A DNA stretch of 64,000 nucleotides from Lachnospiraceae bacterium (GCA_900757145.1 CAAEMT010000005.1:1-64000); one strand, 5' to 3'; counted from the stretch's first letter, positions 45,307 through 55,183 are shown. The notes: generated by a model not told the origin, from the sequence alone. Translations and numbers: made by a program.

Positions 45307-47031
45307 TCAGCCATGATACAGCTTTGCATAAATTCCATTCTTTGCGAGCAGCTCATCGTGAGTTCCCTGCTCCTCGATTCCGTTTTGTGTCAGCACGAGG
45401 ATCTTCTGCGCATTGCGGATCGTTGACAAGCGATGTGCGATCACGAATGTCGTTCTGCCCTTTGCAAGCTCCTCCATCGACTGCTGCACGATCTTTTCGC
45501 TCTCGTTGTCAAGCGCAGATGTCGCCTCGTCAAAAATAAGTATTGCCGGATTTTTCAGGAATACCCTCGCTATAGACAATCTCTGTTTCTGTCCGCCGGA
45601 GAGCTTCACGCCCCGCTGCCCGATGTCTGTCAGATATCCGTCAGGAAGTTGTGAGATAAATTCATGCGCATTGGCAAGCTTTGCTGCGCGGATAACTTCC
45701 TCATCTGTTGCGTCTGGCTTTCCGTAACGGATATTTTCCATGATATTTTCTGCAAATAGATAGACATCCTGCTGCACAATACCAATCTGTCTGCGCAGAT
45801 CTGCAAGCTTTATCTTGCGTATATCTGTTCCATCCAGCATAATCTGGCCACTGTCTACATCATAAAATCTCGGGATAAGACTGCACAGTGTTGTCTTTCC
45901 TCCACCCGACGAGCCTACGATTGCCAGATAATCTCCCGGATTTACATGAAGATCAAGATGACTGAGCACCGTATCCTGATTGTCTTCATACCGGAAAGAT
46001 ACATTATCAAAAAGAATTTCTCCTTTTACTTTATCCACTGATACAGCATTCGGATCATCCTTGATATCCGGCTCAATGTCAAGTATCTCAAGGAATCGCT
46101 CATATCCGGAATATCCGTTCTGGAATTGCTCAGTAAAATTGATCAGCTTCTTAATTGGCTCCGTAAAGTTATTTATATATAGAAGGAATGTCACCAAATC
46201 TGCCACATCCATTTTAGCTCCGGTAATCATTCCTGCCCCTGCTACAAGAACCACGATCGTCACCAGTGTTGTCAGCGCGCCAAGTCCGGAGTGATACCAT
46301 GCCATATACCAATAGCTGTTCCTTTTCGATTCAACAAACTGATCGTTTCCTTTTCGGAATTTATTCATCTCTATCGCTTCATTGCTGAAGGATTTTACTG
46401 CTCGAATACCGGAAAGGCTGTCCTCGATCTGACTGTTGATGTCAGCGATGCGTGCGCGGTTTTTTTTGAACGCACGCTTCATCTTCTTGTTAAAGTAAAA
46501 CGCATACGCAACGATCACCGGAAGAAACGCAAATGCGACAAGCGTCAGCGACACATTAATATTGCACAGGATCAAAAATGAACCGATAAACTTGATCAGT
46601 GAGATCACAACGTCCTCCGGTCCATGATGCAAAAGCTCACTGATATCAAACAGGTCAGACGTTACTCTGGAGAGGAGCTGACCGACTTTCTGGTTATCAT
46701 AGAAAGCAAAGGACAGCTTCTGATAATGTGAAAATATCTCATTTCTCATATCATGCTCAATCCGAGCGCCCATCATATGACCGAAATACGCGATATAAAA
46801 ATTGCAGAAGCCTTCCAACGCAACGAGGCCTACCATCACGGCACCAAGCTTCAGGATTGTCTGAAGCGCCTCATTGCCTGGAAGCATGATCACATTCGTT
46901 GTAATATAACGAACAATAAGCGGGATTGCCAAAGTTACTCCCGCACCAAGTACAGCGAAAAACATATCGCTGAAAAATAATCCCTTGTAGGCTCCGTAAT
47001 ATCCTACGAGCCGTTTCCATTTATGTTTCAT
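45307..47031 (-). CDS. ABC exporter, fused membrane and ATPase domains
   Basis: 574 residues. Six-helix exporter domain to about 320, then an ATPase with Walker A GSSGGGKTTL, signature KLSGGQKQRLSIARVF, Walker B ILIFDEATSALD and switch His in VIAHRLSTI. A homodimeric half-transporter of the MsbA/BmrA kind, exporting lipids or drugs. It lies between glmM (60 bases upstream) and the DUF2156 gene, so all could be one transcript with a surface theme. Substrate unknown. Confidence 0.9.
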   Translation of the reverse strand: MKHKWKRLVGYYGAYKGLFFSDMFFAVLGAGVTLAIPLIVRYITTNVIMLPGNEALQTILKLGAVMVGLVALEGFCNFYIAYFGHMMGARIEHDMRNEIFSHYQKLSFAFYDNQKVGQLLSRVTSDLFDISELLHHGPEDVVISLIKFIGSFLILCNINVSLTLVAFAFLPVIVAYAFYFNKKMKRAFKKNRARIADINSQIEDSLSGIRAVKSFSNEAIEMNKFRKGNDQFVESKRNSYWYMAWYHSGLGALTTLVTIVVLVAGAGMITGAKMDVADLVTFLLYINNFTEPIKKLINFTEQFQNGYSGYERFLEILDIEPDIKDDPNAVSVDKVKGEILFDNVSFRYEDNQDTVLSHLDLHVNPGDYLAIVGSSGGGKTTLCSLIPRFYDVDSGQIMLDGTDIRKIKLADLRRQIGIVQQDVYLFAENIMENIRYGKPDATDEEVIRAAKLANAHEFISQLPDGYLTDIGQRGVKLSGGQKQRLSIARVFLKNPAILIFDEATSALDNESEKIVQQSMEELAKGRTTFVIAHRLSTIRNAQKILVLTQNGIEEQGTHDELLAKNGIYAKLYHG

Positions 47032-47091
47032 TTCAAATACCTTTCTGCCGGGGGTACCCGGAGAAACCGGATATCCCTGACAGCTCCGGCT

Positions 47092-48438
47092 TTATTCCTG
47101 AGTAAGTCCCTGTGCTTTTATTACTTCAATTACATCATTTACATACTTTGCGCAAAGCTCATCCGTCTCTGCTTCGACCATGACACGGATCAGCGGCTCT
47201 GTGCCGCTCTCTCTGACAAGAATTCTGCCATTTTCGCCAAGAGACTCTGCAACTGCATTGACCGCAGACTGTACTGCTTCATTTTCGTTTACTGCCTTCT
47301 TATCTGCCACACGGACATTCTTCAGAAGCTGCGGATAAATCTTTACCTCGGAAACAAGTGTGCCAAGGCTCATCTTTTTCTCAATCACAGCCTCCATGAC
47401 CATAAGTGCAGTCAAAATACCGTCTCCCGTTGTCGCATACTTCGAAAAAATAATATGACCAGACTGCTCTCCTCCAAGACAGTGACCGTTCTCTGACATA
47501 TTGGCGTAAACGTATTTATCACCGACCGCTGTTTTCTCATAATCGATTCCTATCTTGTCAAAAGCTTTATAAAGTCCTAGATTAGACATAACTGTCGTAA
47601 CGACCGTATTGTTTGTCAGTTTACCTTCTTCTTTCAAATATTTACCGCACACATACAAAATGAGATCTCCGTCAACTACACAGCCATTCTCATCTACTGC
47701 TATGCAGCGGTCCGCATCGCCGTCAAACGCAAAACCAACATCTAAACGTTTCTCAAGAACAAACTGCTGAAGCGCTTCGATATGTGTAGAACCACAGTCC
47801 CGATTGATATTCGTACCATCCGGCTCATTATGAATCACATATGTCTTTGCTCCGAGCGCATCAAATACACTCTTGGCAATTGCAGAAGAACTTCCGTTCG
47901 AGCAGTCAAGTCCGACACGCATATTCTTGAAGGATCTCGTCGCAAGCGAGATCAAAGAACCGATATAGCGGTTACGTCCTGCCACATAATCAACGGTACG
48001 TCCGATATCACCGCCTGTCGCAAGCGGAAGTTCCCCGATCTTTCCGTCAATATATGCTTCAATCTTTTCCTCTACTTCTGCCTCTATCTTCTTTCCCGTT
48101 CCGCTGATGACCTTGATACCATTGTCATAATACGGGTTATGGCTCGCGGAGATCATAATGCCGCAGTCAAAATCCTCTGTCCGCACCACAAAAGAAACAC
48201 TCGGCGTCGTCGTCACATGCAGCAGATATGCATCGGCTCCCGAAGCCGTAAGTCCCGCTGAAAGCGCATACTCAAACATATAGCTGGATCGTCTCGTATC
48301 TTTACCGATCACGATCTTTGCTTTGTGCTCCTGTCCGTAATACCATCCAAGAAAACGACCTACCTTAAATGCATGCTCCACAGTCAGCGTCTTGTTTGCC
48401 TCACCGCGAAAACCATCTGTTCCAAAATACTTTCCCAT
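47092..48438 (-). CDS. glmM: Phosphoglucosamine mutase-type phosphohexomutase
   Basis: 448 residues from ATG 48438 (AGAGGAGAG upstream). Opening KYFGTDGFRGEANKTLT and active-site serine in GIMISASHNPYYDNGIK (about residue 98). Metal loop FDGDADRCIAVDE and sugar loop EQSGH; C-terminal phosphate-binding RESGTEPLIRVMVE. The specific pattern fits GlmM, which makes glucosamine-1-phosphate for peptidoglycan. Has its own consensus-like promoter. Confidence 0.93.
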   Translation of the reverse strand: MGKYFGTDGFRGEANKTLTVEHAFKVGRFLGWYYGQEHKAKIVIGKDTRRSSYMFEYALSAGLTASGADAYLLHVTTTPSVSFVVRTEDFDCGIMISASHNPYYDNGIKVISGTGKKIEAEVEEKIEAYIDGKIGELPLATGGDIGRTVDYVAGRNRYIGSLISLATRSFKNMRVGLDCSNGSSSAIAKSVFDALGAKTYVIHNEPDGTNINRDCGSTHIEALQQFVLEKRLDVGFAFDGDADRCIAVDENGCVVDGDLILYVCGKYLKEEGKLTNNTVVTTVMSNLGLYKAFDKIGIDYEKTAVGDKYVYANMSENGHCLGGEQSGHIIFSKYATTGDGILTALMVMEAVIEKKMSLGTLVSEVKIYPQLLKNVRVADKKAVNENEAVQSAVNAVAESLGENGRILVRESGTEPLIRVMVEAETDELCAKYVNDVIEVIKAQGLTQE

Positions 48439-48508
48439 AATAATCTCTCCTCTTTTTGGCTGCATTTTCCTAAGGTTTCATAATGTTTTAAAAAATAAAT
48501 CATTTCCT

Positions 48509-48537
48509 AATATACACGTTCTTTTGCCAAACGTCAA
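48509..48537 (-). promoter_or_regulatory. glmM promoter
   Basis: On the minus strand TTGACG (48532-48537), a 17-base spacer and TATATT (48509-48514), leaving an untranslated leader of about 65 bases before the glmM ATG. Confidence 0.7.
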
Positions 48538-48602
48538 CGCCGCAACCGCTCCGAAGCCGTAAACTTGTGCAAATTTTTCGGACGATTATATCACAATTAT
48601 AT

Positions 48603-49478
48603 TTACTTTTTCTCATTTAGAAGAGCTCTGCGACATTCCTCCAGAAGCTTTTTTTCTTCCTTGGGCATCTTCGGATACTGCGGATCCATTTCCTTTAGCG
48701 TCTTTAATACAGCCTCCGATACGAGATAGCGTGCATACCACTTCTGATCAGCCGGAATCACATACCATGGACTTTCCTTCGTAGCCGTCTCATTGATAAC
48801 ATCCTGATATACCCTGTGATAATCATCCCACAGCGAGCGTTCCTTTAAATCCGCATGTGAAAATTTCCAGTTCTTCTCCGGCTCATCGATACGCTCCAGA
48901 AAACGTTGCTTCTGCTTTTCTTTCGAAACATTCAGGAATATCTTTACGATCCTATAACTGTTCTCATACAGATATTCCTCGTAATTGCGTATCTGACGGT
49001 ACCGTTTTTCAAAAAACTCTTTATCGCTCTGCTTTGTGATCCGATCTGCCATGCGGTAAGCCTCATTCAGCCTGTGTACCTGCACGACCAGAACATCCTC
49101 ATAATACGACCTGTTAAAAATAGCCATCTTACCGTACTTCGGCAGACATTTATTCACTCTCCAGAGGAAATCATGCGCAAGCTCCTCCTGGCTAGGCTGC
49201 TTAAAGCTGAACGTATCAATCCCCTGAGGGTTGACGCCGCTCATCACATGCTTTACAGTGCTGTCCTTTCCTGCTGCATCCATCGCCTGAAGCACGATCA
49301 GCAGACCTTCCCTGCCGTCGGCATACAATTTGTCCTGAAGCGCCTGCATTTCCTTCTGGTTTTCCACCGTTTTCTGCAGAATCTTATCTTTATCCACATG
49401 ATCCCTCCTGCTATCCGCAGGCAGCTTATCAAGCTTCAGCTTTTTGCTTCCGTCAAAACAATATCTTTCTAACAGCAT
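48603..49478 (-). CDS. PPK2-family polyphosphate:nucleotide phosphotransferase
   Basis: 291 residues from ATG 49478; the upstream ATG at 49484 touches the GGGAGGG site and is less likely. Walker A-like LQAMDAAGKDSTVKHVMSG, then SFKQPSQEELAHDFLWR and Walker B-like MAIFNRSYYEDVLV, with the lid KQRFLERIDEPEKNWKFS. The family moves phosphate between polyphosphate and nucleotides; the GVNPQG motif fits the class usually annotated as polyphosphate:nucleotide phosphotransferase. A single gene. Confidence 0.92.
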   Translation of the reverse strand: MLLERYCFDGSKKLKLDKLPADSRRDHVDKDKILQKTVENQKEMQALQDKLYADGREGLLIVLQAMDAAGKDSTVKHVMSGVNPQGIDTFSFKQPSQEELAHDFLWRVNKCLPKYGKMAIFNRSYYEDVLVVQVHRLNEAYRMADRITKQSDKEFFEKRYRQIRNYEEYLYENSYRIVKIFLNVSKEKQKQRFLERIDEPEKNWKFSHADLKERSLWDDYHRVYQDVINETATKESPWYVIPADQKWYARYLVSEAVLKTLKEMDPQYPKMPKEEKKLLEECRRALLNEKK

Positions 49479-49885
49479 ATTCATCCCTCCCAGAATATTT
49501 TACTGATAAAACAGTTACTATATTTTAACATATTATCCGCCATTTGTCCGTATTTTATGAATTTGCCGACAGCGCTTGTTATGGTCACGTAATCGTTGGC
49601 AACTTTTTTCATACATGATTTACCGTACGCCCTCCGGCTGTTTTTATCTCCTGCTGTCAATGACAATTCCCCCTCGTCCAAAATATTTACGTTTTCAAAT
49701 CATGCACGGCGGCTTCCTGATTCTGAGCTTGATATTATGCTCATTCTGTGAACACACACTCCGCCAATTAGCCGTTCTGACATTGAGCTCGTCATGAATG
49801 AAAAAAACAGATTGCCCCACCACGATCCACCCGCTTCTTTCACGGCTTGAGAAGAATAATTTTGTTTCGCTAGAAAAGCAGGGCA
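49479..49885. other. Gene-free stretch
   Basis: About 400 bases upstream of the PPK2 gene with no ORF that has a ribosome binding site plus protein-like composition. Short readings here are rich in Cys, Arg and Trp with no domain. It must contain the PPK2 promoter, which I could not place with confidence. Confidence 0.5.
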
Positions 49886-49926
49886 AGCAAAAAGGGGATG
49901 TATTTTCCAACATCCCCCTTTTGCTT
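49886..49926 (-). terminator. Terminator of the ABC exporter operon
   Basis: On the minus strand GGGGGATGT pairs with ACATCCCC (loop about 8 bases), followed by TTTTT (complement of 49889-49893). It lies 180 bases after the last ABC gene and directly after the small reading frame at 49925-50089. Confidence 0.75.
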
Positions 49927-50089
49927 ACCATTTTAATATCAGTACAGCTATCAAAACCCAAAACATAACAATCGGAATAGCGTAATACCACCTTTTCGGC
50001 TATCCGTTCTCCCACATCCCGTCTGCCGCCTGCCTGCTCCTTTCCATAACAGCATCAGGGATCAATTTTATTGCCAGTGATGCCAACAT
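49925..50089 (-). pseudogene. Possible small two-helix membrane ORF broken by one TAG
   Basis: In one frame from ATG 50089 (a TTG at 50095 is also possible) the reading gives MLASLAIKLIPDAVMERSR... to a TAG at 50000-50002 and then continues without a further stop as PKRWYYAIPIVMFWVLIAVL to a TAA at 49925-49927. Both halves have a hydrophobic stretch and basic turn as in a small membrane protein of about 55 residues. It sits between the ABC pair and their terminator. The family is not recognised and the start is uncertain. Confidence 0.3.
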
Positions 50090-50105
50090 TGGCAATAAAA
50101 TAACA

Positions 50106-51866
50106 TCATCCCTCCGTCTGCACTCCGGCAAACTGTGATTCATACAGCCTTGCATAAAATCCGTTCTGCGCAAGCAGGCTCTGATGATCTCCCGTCTCAA
50201 TAATGTGCCCGTCCTTCATGACAAGAATCACATCGGCGTTTTGGATCGTTGACAGGCGATGCGCCACGATAAAGCTTGTGCGTCCCTCCATCATCGTCTG
50301 GAATGCTTTCTGTATCCTTATCTCTGTACGGATGTCGATCGAAGACGTCGCTTCATCGAGGATCAGCATCGGCGGCAGGCAGAGCATGACGCGCGCAATG
50401 CACAGAAGCTGCTTCTGTCCCTGTGAAAGATTCCCCCCGTTTTCTCCGATCTGTGTATCGTATCCTTTCGGCAGCCTTTTGATAAAGCTGTGCGCATGCG
50501 CCCTTTTTGCCGCATCGATCACCTCGTCTTCCGATGCGTCCGGCCGTCCCATACAGATATTCTCCCGAATCGTTCCGCTGCGCAGCCACGTATCCTGCAA
50601 TACCATGCCAAAAGAGCCGCGCAAGTCATGACGTTTCAGACTTCGGATATCTTTCCCTTCTACCATAATGGCGCCGCCGTCCACATCGTAAAAGCGCATC
50701 AGCAGGTTAATAAGCGTTGTCTTTCCGCATCCCGTCGGACCGACTATCGCGATCCGCTGTCCTGCCTTTACCTCAAGGTTAAAATCCTCTATCAGCTTTT
50801 TCTCCGGCGTATAGGAAAAGTCCACATGCTCCAGAGAAAGATTCCCCAATTTCTTCGGAAGCGCCTCGCCCGAAAGGCTGTCCGGCGTCTGCGGCTCCTC
50901 CTCGATCAGTTCAAAGACGCGCCCCGCACACGCAAGCGCATTCTGCAGCTCTGTCACAACGCCGGAAATTTCATTGAACGGCTTCGTATACTGATTTGCA
51001 TAAGCCAGAAATGCAGAAAGCTGTCCCACTGTCATTGCGCCGCGCACTGCCGCAAACGCTCCGGTCAGCCCGACTCCCGTATACACAAGGCTGTTGACGA
51101 ATCGCGTCGCAGGATTCGTGATCGACGAAAAAAAGATCGCCTGCAGGGAATATTTGCGCAGCCGCTCATTGATCTCGTCAAACCTCGCCTGCGTCTTTTT
51201 TTCCTGTCCATACGCCTGCACGACTTTTTGATTGCCGATCATCTCATCGATTAGCGCCGTCTGCTCCCCACGCGCCTGCGTCTGATGCCGGAACATCCGA
51301 TACGTCCGCTTTGCGATAAACCGCGCTACAAAAAGCGATACGGGCGTCAAAACCACTACGACAAGCGTAATTCCGGCATTTACGGAAAGCATGAAAATAA
51401 GCGTTCCGATTATTGTGACCACACCTGTAAAAAGCTGTGTAAATCCCATCAGCAGACCGTCTGAAAACTGATCCACGTCCGCTATCACCCGGCTTACGAC
51501 ATCGCCCGATGAATGCGTATCAAAATACTGTAACGGCAGCTCCTCTATTCTGCGAAATGCCTGTTCGCGCACCTTACCCGATACAAGATAGACGATCCTG
51601 TTATTTGCCGCGTTCATGATCCACTGCGCAGCTGCCGTGACCGCAACCGCCGCAGCCATCCGCTTCATAAGTCGGAAAATAATATCAAACTCAACCATTC
51701 CTTTTCCGATGATGTGGTCGATCACCTGTCCCGTAAGTACCGGAATATACAAGGTGAGCGCTACTGAGATAAGCGCCGTCACAAACGATAAAACAACAAG
51801 TAGCGCATGAGGGCGGATACAGCGCAGCACCTTTTTGATTATTTCTTTCTGCTCATTGTTTTTCAT
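50106..51866 (-). CDS. ABC exporter half, heterodimer partner B
   Basis: 586 residues. Exporter membrane domain, then Walker A GPTGCGKTTLINLL, signature NLSQGQKQLLCIARVM (LSQGQ variant) and Walker B LILDEATSSID with switch His in VAHRLSTI. Overlaps the preceding ABC gene by 4 bases. The pair is of the BmrC/BmrD or LmrC/LmrD kind, in which one nucleotide site is degenerate; here this subunit supplies the normal Glu after Walker B. Confidence 0.9.
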   Translation of the reverse strand: MKNNEQKEIIKKVLRCIRPHALLVVLSFVTALISVALTLYIPVLTGQVIDHIIGKGMVEFDIIFRLMKRMAAAVAVTAAAQWIMNAANNRIVYLVSGKVREQAFRRIEELPLQYFDTHSSGDVVSRVIADVDQFSDGLLMGFTQLFTGVVTIIGTLIFMLSVNAGITLVVVVLTPVSLFVARFIAKRTYRMFRHQTQARGEQTALIDEMIGNQKVVQAYGQEKKTQARFDEINERLRKYSLQAIFFSSITNPATRFVNSLVYTGVGLTGAFAAVRGAMTVGQLSAFLAYANQYTKPFNEISGVVTELQNALACAGRVFELIEEEPQTPDSLSGEALPKKLGNLSLEHVDFSYTPEKKLIEDFNLEVKAGQRIAIVGPTGCGKTTLINLLMRFYDVDGGAIMVEGKDIRSLKRHDLRGSFGMVLQDTWLRSGTIRENICMGRPDASEDEVIDAAKRAHAHSFIKRLPKGYDTQIGENGGNLSQGQKQLLCIARVMLCLPPMLILDEATSSIDIRTEIRIQKAFQTMMEGRTSFIVAHRLSTIQNADVILVMKDGHIIETGDHQSLLAQNGFYARLYESQFAGVQTEG

Positions 51867-53623
51867 GACTGCTCCTCCTTCGGAAACTGGGAATAATACG
51901 TCTCCTGATATACTGCGCAGCGCGCAAGCAGCTCTTCATGCGTGCCGATATCCGCAATCTCTCCGTCCTCCAGAACCAGAATCCTGTCTGCATGCTGCAG
52001 CGACGATGTCCTCTGTGATACAATGAACACAGTCATATCGCGCGGAAGCTCTGCGATAGCCTTTCTAAGACGCGCGTCCGTTGCAAAGTCAAGCGCAGAA
52101 GCGCTGTCATCCAGGATCAAAATCTCAGGATCCCGCACAAGAGCGCGTGCGATCGTAAGCCTCTGCCTCTGTCCGCCTGAGAAATTCCTTCCTCCCTGCT
52201 TTACAAAAGCGTCCAGTCCTTCTTTTGCGCCAAACACAACATCCTCCGCCTGCGCTGCGCGAATTGCGGCACAAAGCTCCTCATCTGAAGCATTTTCATT
52301 CCCCCACAGCAGATTCTCACGGATCGTCCCCTGAAACAGCACTGCCTTTTGCATAACGATCCCGACCATGCCGCGCAGCTCATCAAGCGGATAGTCCCGC
52401 ACGTCCCTGCCGTTTACCTTTACACAGCCCTCGCGCACATCGTAAAAGCGCGGAATCAGGCTGACAAGCGATGTCTTTCCCGAACCGGTACCTCCGATGA
52501 TGCCGATCGTCTCACCGCGTTTTACAGAAAAATCTATATCGGTAAGAGAGTCCGCGCCCGCGCCCTGATAGCAGAACTGTACGTGCTCAAACGAAACCAT
52601 CGGAACAGACTTATCCGGTTCTGATACCTGGATCGCCGTTTTTCTGTCCTCCTCCTTTTCCCTCACTCTGCTTTGCATGCCCGACGGTGTATCGAATACC
52701 GCCTGGATCCGATTGCCGCAGGCGATCGCTTTCGTCACCGTGATGATCAGATTTGCCAGCTTGACAAGCTCTACGAGGATCTGGGACATATAATTTACAA
52801 GCGCTACGACACTGCCCTGCATCAATATTCCGGCATCAACACGCTCTGCGCCTGTATACAAAAGCACCAGCAGTCCGGCATTTACCGCCACATACGTCAA
52901 AGGATTCATCAAAGCAGAGATCCTGCCCGATAAGAGCTGTATCTTTACAAGAGCGTGATTATCCTTCTCAAATGTCCGGATTTCCTGCGGCTCACGGCAA
53001 AAAGCACGTATCACGCGGACTCCCTGCAGATTTTCTCTCGTCAGTCTGACAACCTTATCGAGACGTCCCTGTACCCTCTTATACACAGGAATACTGATCA
53101 GCATAATTCCAAATACAATGACGCAAAGCACCGGGATCACTGCTACGAAGATGACTGCCGCTTTGACATCCACCGTAAATGCCATGATCATTGCGCCGAA
53201 CACGATGAACGGAGAACGCAGAAACAGGCGCAGAAACAGGTTTACCCCTGACTGCACCTGATTGACATCACTTGTCATACGCGTGATCAGCGTAGCTGTA
53301 CCTATTTGATCCATTTCAGAAAAGGACAGGCTCTGGATATGCGCAAACAGGCTGCTGCGAAGCTTTGATGCAAACCCAACGGCTGCCTTTGCCGAGAAAT
53401 ACTGCGCTGTGATCGAACATATAAGCCCTATCAGCCCAAGCGCCGCCATCAGAAGACACATTCGTATAATATAGCTCTTATCGTGAGTTTTAATCCCCAC
53501 ATCGATGATCTGTGCCATTACCAGCGGAACAAACAATTCAAACAGCGCCTCCAGCAGCTTAAACAAAGGCGCACATACCGACTCCTTTCTATAGCCTTTC
53601 ATATACCGCAAAAGCTTCCACAT
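51863..53623 (-). CDS. ABC exporter half, heterodimer partner A (degenerate site)
   Basis: 586 residues. Membrane domain, Walker A GGTGSGKTSLVSLI, signature NFSGGQRQRLTIARAL and Walker B ILILDDSASALD, where the catalytic Glu is Asp; the switch His is Gln (VSQRTSSL). These are the marks of the degenerate half in heterodimeric exporters. It starts 34 bases after the asparaginase gene on the same strand, so it may be the third gene of that operon. Substrate unknown; multidrug export is common for this group. Confidence 0.9.
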   Translation of the reverse strand: MWKLLRYMKGYRKESVCAPLFKLLEALFELFVPLVMAQIIDVGIKTHDKSYIIRMCLLMAALGLIGLICSITAQYFSAKAAVGFASKLRSSLFAHIQSLSFSEMDQIGTATLITRMTSDVNQVQSGVNLFLRLFLRSPFIVFGAMIMAFTVDVKAAVIFVAVIPVLCVIVFGIMLISIPVYKRVQGRLDKVVRLTRENLQGVRVIRAFCREPQEIRTFEKDNHALVKIQLLSGRISALMNPLTYVAVNAGLLVLLYTGAERVDAGILMQGSVVALVNYMSQILVELVKLANLIITVTKAIACGNRIQAVFDTPSGMQSRVREKEEDRKTAIQVSEPDKSVPMVSFEHVQFCYQGAGADSLTDIDFSVKRGETIGIIGGTGSGKTSLVSLIPRFYDVREGCVKVNGRDVRDYPLDELRGMVGIVMQKAVLFQGTIRENLLWGNENASDEELCAAIRAAQAEDVVFGAKEGLDAFVKQGGRNFSGGQRQRLTIARALVRDPEILILDDSASALDFATDARLRKAIAELPRDMTVFIVSQRTSSLQHADRILVLEDGEIADIGTHEELLARCAVYQETYYSQFPKEEQS

Positions 53624-53657
53624 TTTCTATACCACCTACTACTTATTTGTATTTTTA

Positions 53658-54725
53658 CTAAATACAGCCTGACTGCATCGGATGGATCGGCTGCCCCTGC
53701 TTACACGGCGCCTCGCACTCCAGCTCGCCGAGCAGATTTGTCCGCATGACCTCGCATACTGTCCGTACGTCCTCATGCTGTCCGAGCGCCCACATAAGCT
53801 TTGTGATCGCCGCCTCCGTCGTCATATTGCCCGTCTCGATCACGCCGCATCCGAGCACTTGACGCCCTACCTCATAAACTGTAAAATCACTTCCCTCATA
53901 CAGGCACTGACTGCCGACTGCCACAACCATCCCAGCTGCGACTGCCTCACGGATAGCCGCAGACAGATTGCGGCGTTCAAACGGCAGACCACCGATCCCG
54001 AACGCTTCTACATAAACGCCCCGAACGCCCATCTTTGCAAGCTGGCGGAAAATATCCGATGATATACCGGGAAACAGCTTCAGAAGAAATACATCGCTGC
54101 AAAATCTGTTTTTCAAAATACAACCGGCTTTTTTGCACACTGCTATATCCTGCGGTCTATACAGCGCCAGTGGATTTACGACAAGCCCACTGCTGTTGAT
54201 CTTTGCCACATACGGATGGTCGATACTCTCAAACGCATCAAAGCTGCGCGTGCGCACCTTGCTCGCCCGCGTACCGAGAATGATCTTGCGGTTGAAGGCC
54301 ACGTAGACGCCGGGACAGCCGCTCGCTGCCATATGGAGTGCGGCGCGGCAATTTTCTGTCGCGTCTGCGATCGGATTCTCGATCGATACCTGACTTCCCG
54401 TCAGCACCACAGGGATCTCAATATTCTGCAGCGCGAATGAAAGTGCCGCGGCAGTATACGCCAGTGTGTCAGTCCCGTGGATGACTACAATTCCGTCAAA
54501 ATCAAGCCTGCGCTCGTAAATACGTTTTGCAAGCAGCTCCCACTCCTCCGGCTGCATATTCGAGCTGTCCATCATAAACAGTTCTTCCTCCTCCACAGCA
54601 AATCCTGTAGTAAGTCCCGCAATCCGGTCGAGAATATCCCTGACATGCAGTTCCGGCGCAAGTCCGTTATCACTGTGCGATGATGCAAGCGTACCGCCCG
54701 TACTTATCATCAGAATACGATTCAT
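53658..54725 (-). CDS. ansA: L-asparaginase, type I-like cytoplasmic
   Basis: 355 residues without signal peptide. Catalytic motifs ISTGGTLASSHSD (first Thr) and VVIHGTDTLAYTAAAL (second Thr with Asp). C-terminal domain contains GVYVEAFGIGGLPF and QCLYEGSDFTVYEVG. It splits asparagine to aspartate and ammonia. Overlaps the glyoxalase-fold gene by 4 bases and precedes the ABC pair. Gene symbol by similarity to AnsA-type enzymes. Confidence 0.93.
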   Translation of the reverse strand: MNRILMISTGGTLASSHSDNGLAPELHVRDILDRIAGLTTGFAVEEEELFMMDSSNMQPEEWELLAKRIYERRLDFDGIVVIHGTDTLAYTAAALSFALQNIEIPVVLTGSQVSIENPIADATENCRAALHMAASGCPGVYVAFNRKIILGTRASKVRTRSFDAFESIDHPYVAKINSSGLVVNPLALYRPQDIAVCKKAGCILKNRFCSDVFLLKLFPGISSDIFRQLAKMGVRGVYVEAFGIGGLPFERRNLSAAIREAVAAGMVVAVGSQCLYEGSDFTVYEVGRQVLGCGVIETGNMTTEAAITKLMWALGQHEDVRTVCEVMRTNLLGELECEAPCKQGQPIHPMQSGCI

Positions 54726-55108
54726 TTCTGCGTCCCCTTTTCACGTGCCGGAACAATCTCGAGCCAGTAACCATCCGGATCCTGTATAAAGTAGATTCCC
54801 ATTTCCTTATTTTCAAAACAGATACAGTTCATTTCCCTGTGAAGACGATATGCCTCCTCAAAATCATCCGTCTCAAAAGCAAGATGGAACTCTTCATCTC
54901 CGAGATTATAAGGCGCCGTTCGCTCTGCAAGCCAGGTCAGCTCCAGTTCAAACCCGCTCTTCCCGTCTCCCATATACACGATAATAAAAGAACCGTCTGC
55001 CGCCTCTTTTCTGCGCACTTCCTTAAGTCCGAGCGCTTTCTCGTAAAACTGTATAGACTTCTCCAAATTTAATACATTATAATTTTCATGAATCATTTTA
55101 AATGCCAT
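54722..55108 (-). CDS. Glyoxalase I-fold (VOC) protein
   Basis: 128 residues, two beta-alpha-beta-beta-beta units. Potential metal ligands: His7 in MIHENYNVLN, Glu in GFELELTW, His in EEFHLAFETDD and Glu in DGYWLEIVP, the four positions of glyoxalase I. So a lactoylglutathione-lyase-like activity is possible, but glutathione is usually scarce in Clostridia and another thiol may serve. First gene of the VOC-asparaginase-ABC unit. Confidence 0.87.
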   Translation of the reverse strand: MAFKMIHENYNVLNLEKSIQFYEKALGLKEVRRKEAADGSFIIVYMGDGKSGFELELTWLAERTAPYNLGDEEFHLAFETDDFEEAYRLHREMNCICFENKEMGIYFIQDPDGYWLEIVPAREKGTQK

Positions 55109-55183
55109 TGTTCCATATCCTCCTAATATTCTTTATCGTTTTCTTATCGTGATCAAAACAGATAATTCCATCCATATTTTTCA

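Noticed and set aside
49481..49681. 66-residue minus-strand reading frame upstream of PPK2
   Set aside because: No ribosome site and no family-like sequence; I treat the stretch as non-coding.
49695..50015. 106-residue minus-strand reading frame
   Set aside because: It crosses the terminator hairpin at 49886-49926, has many Cys, Arg and Trp residues, and has no ribosome site or domain.
50490..51254. 254-residue plus-strand reading frame
   Set aside because: Antisense shadow of the ABC exporter gene, with no signals of its own.
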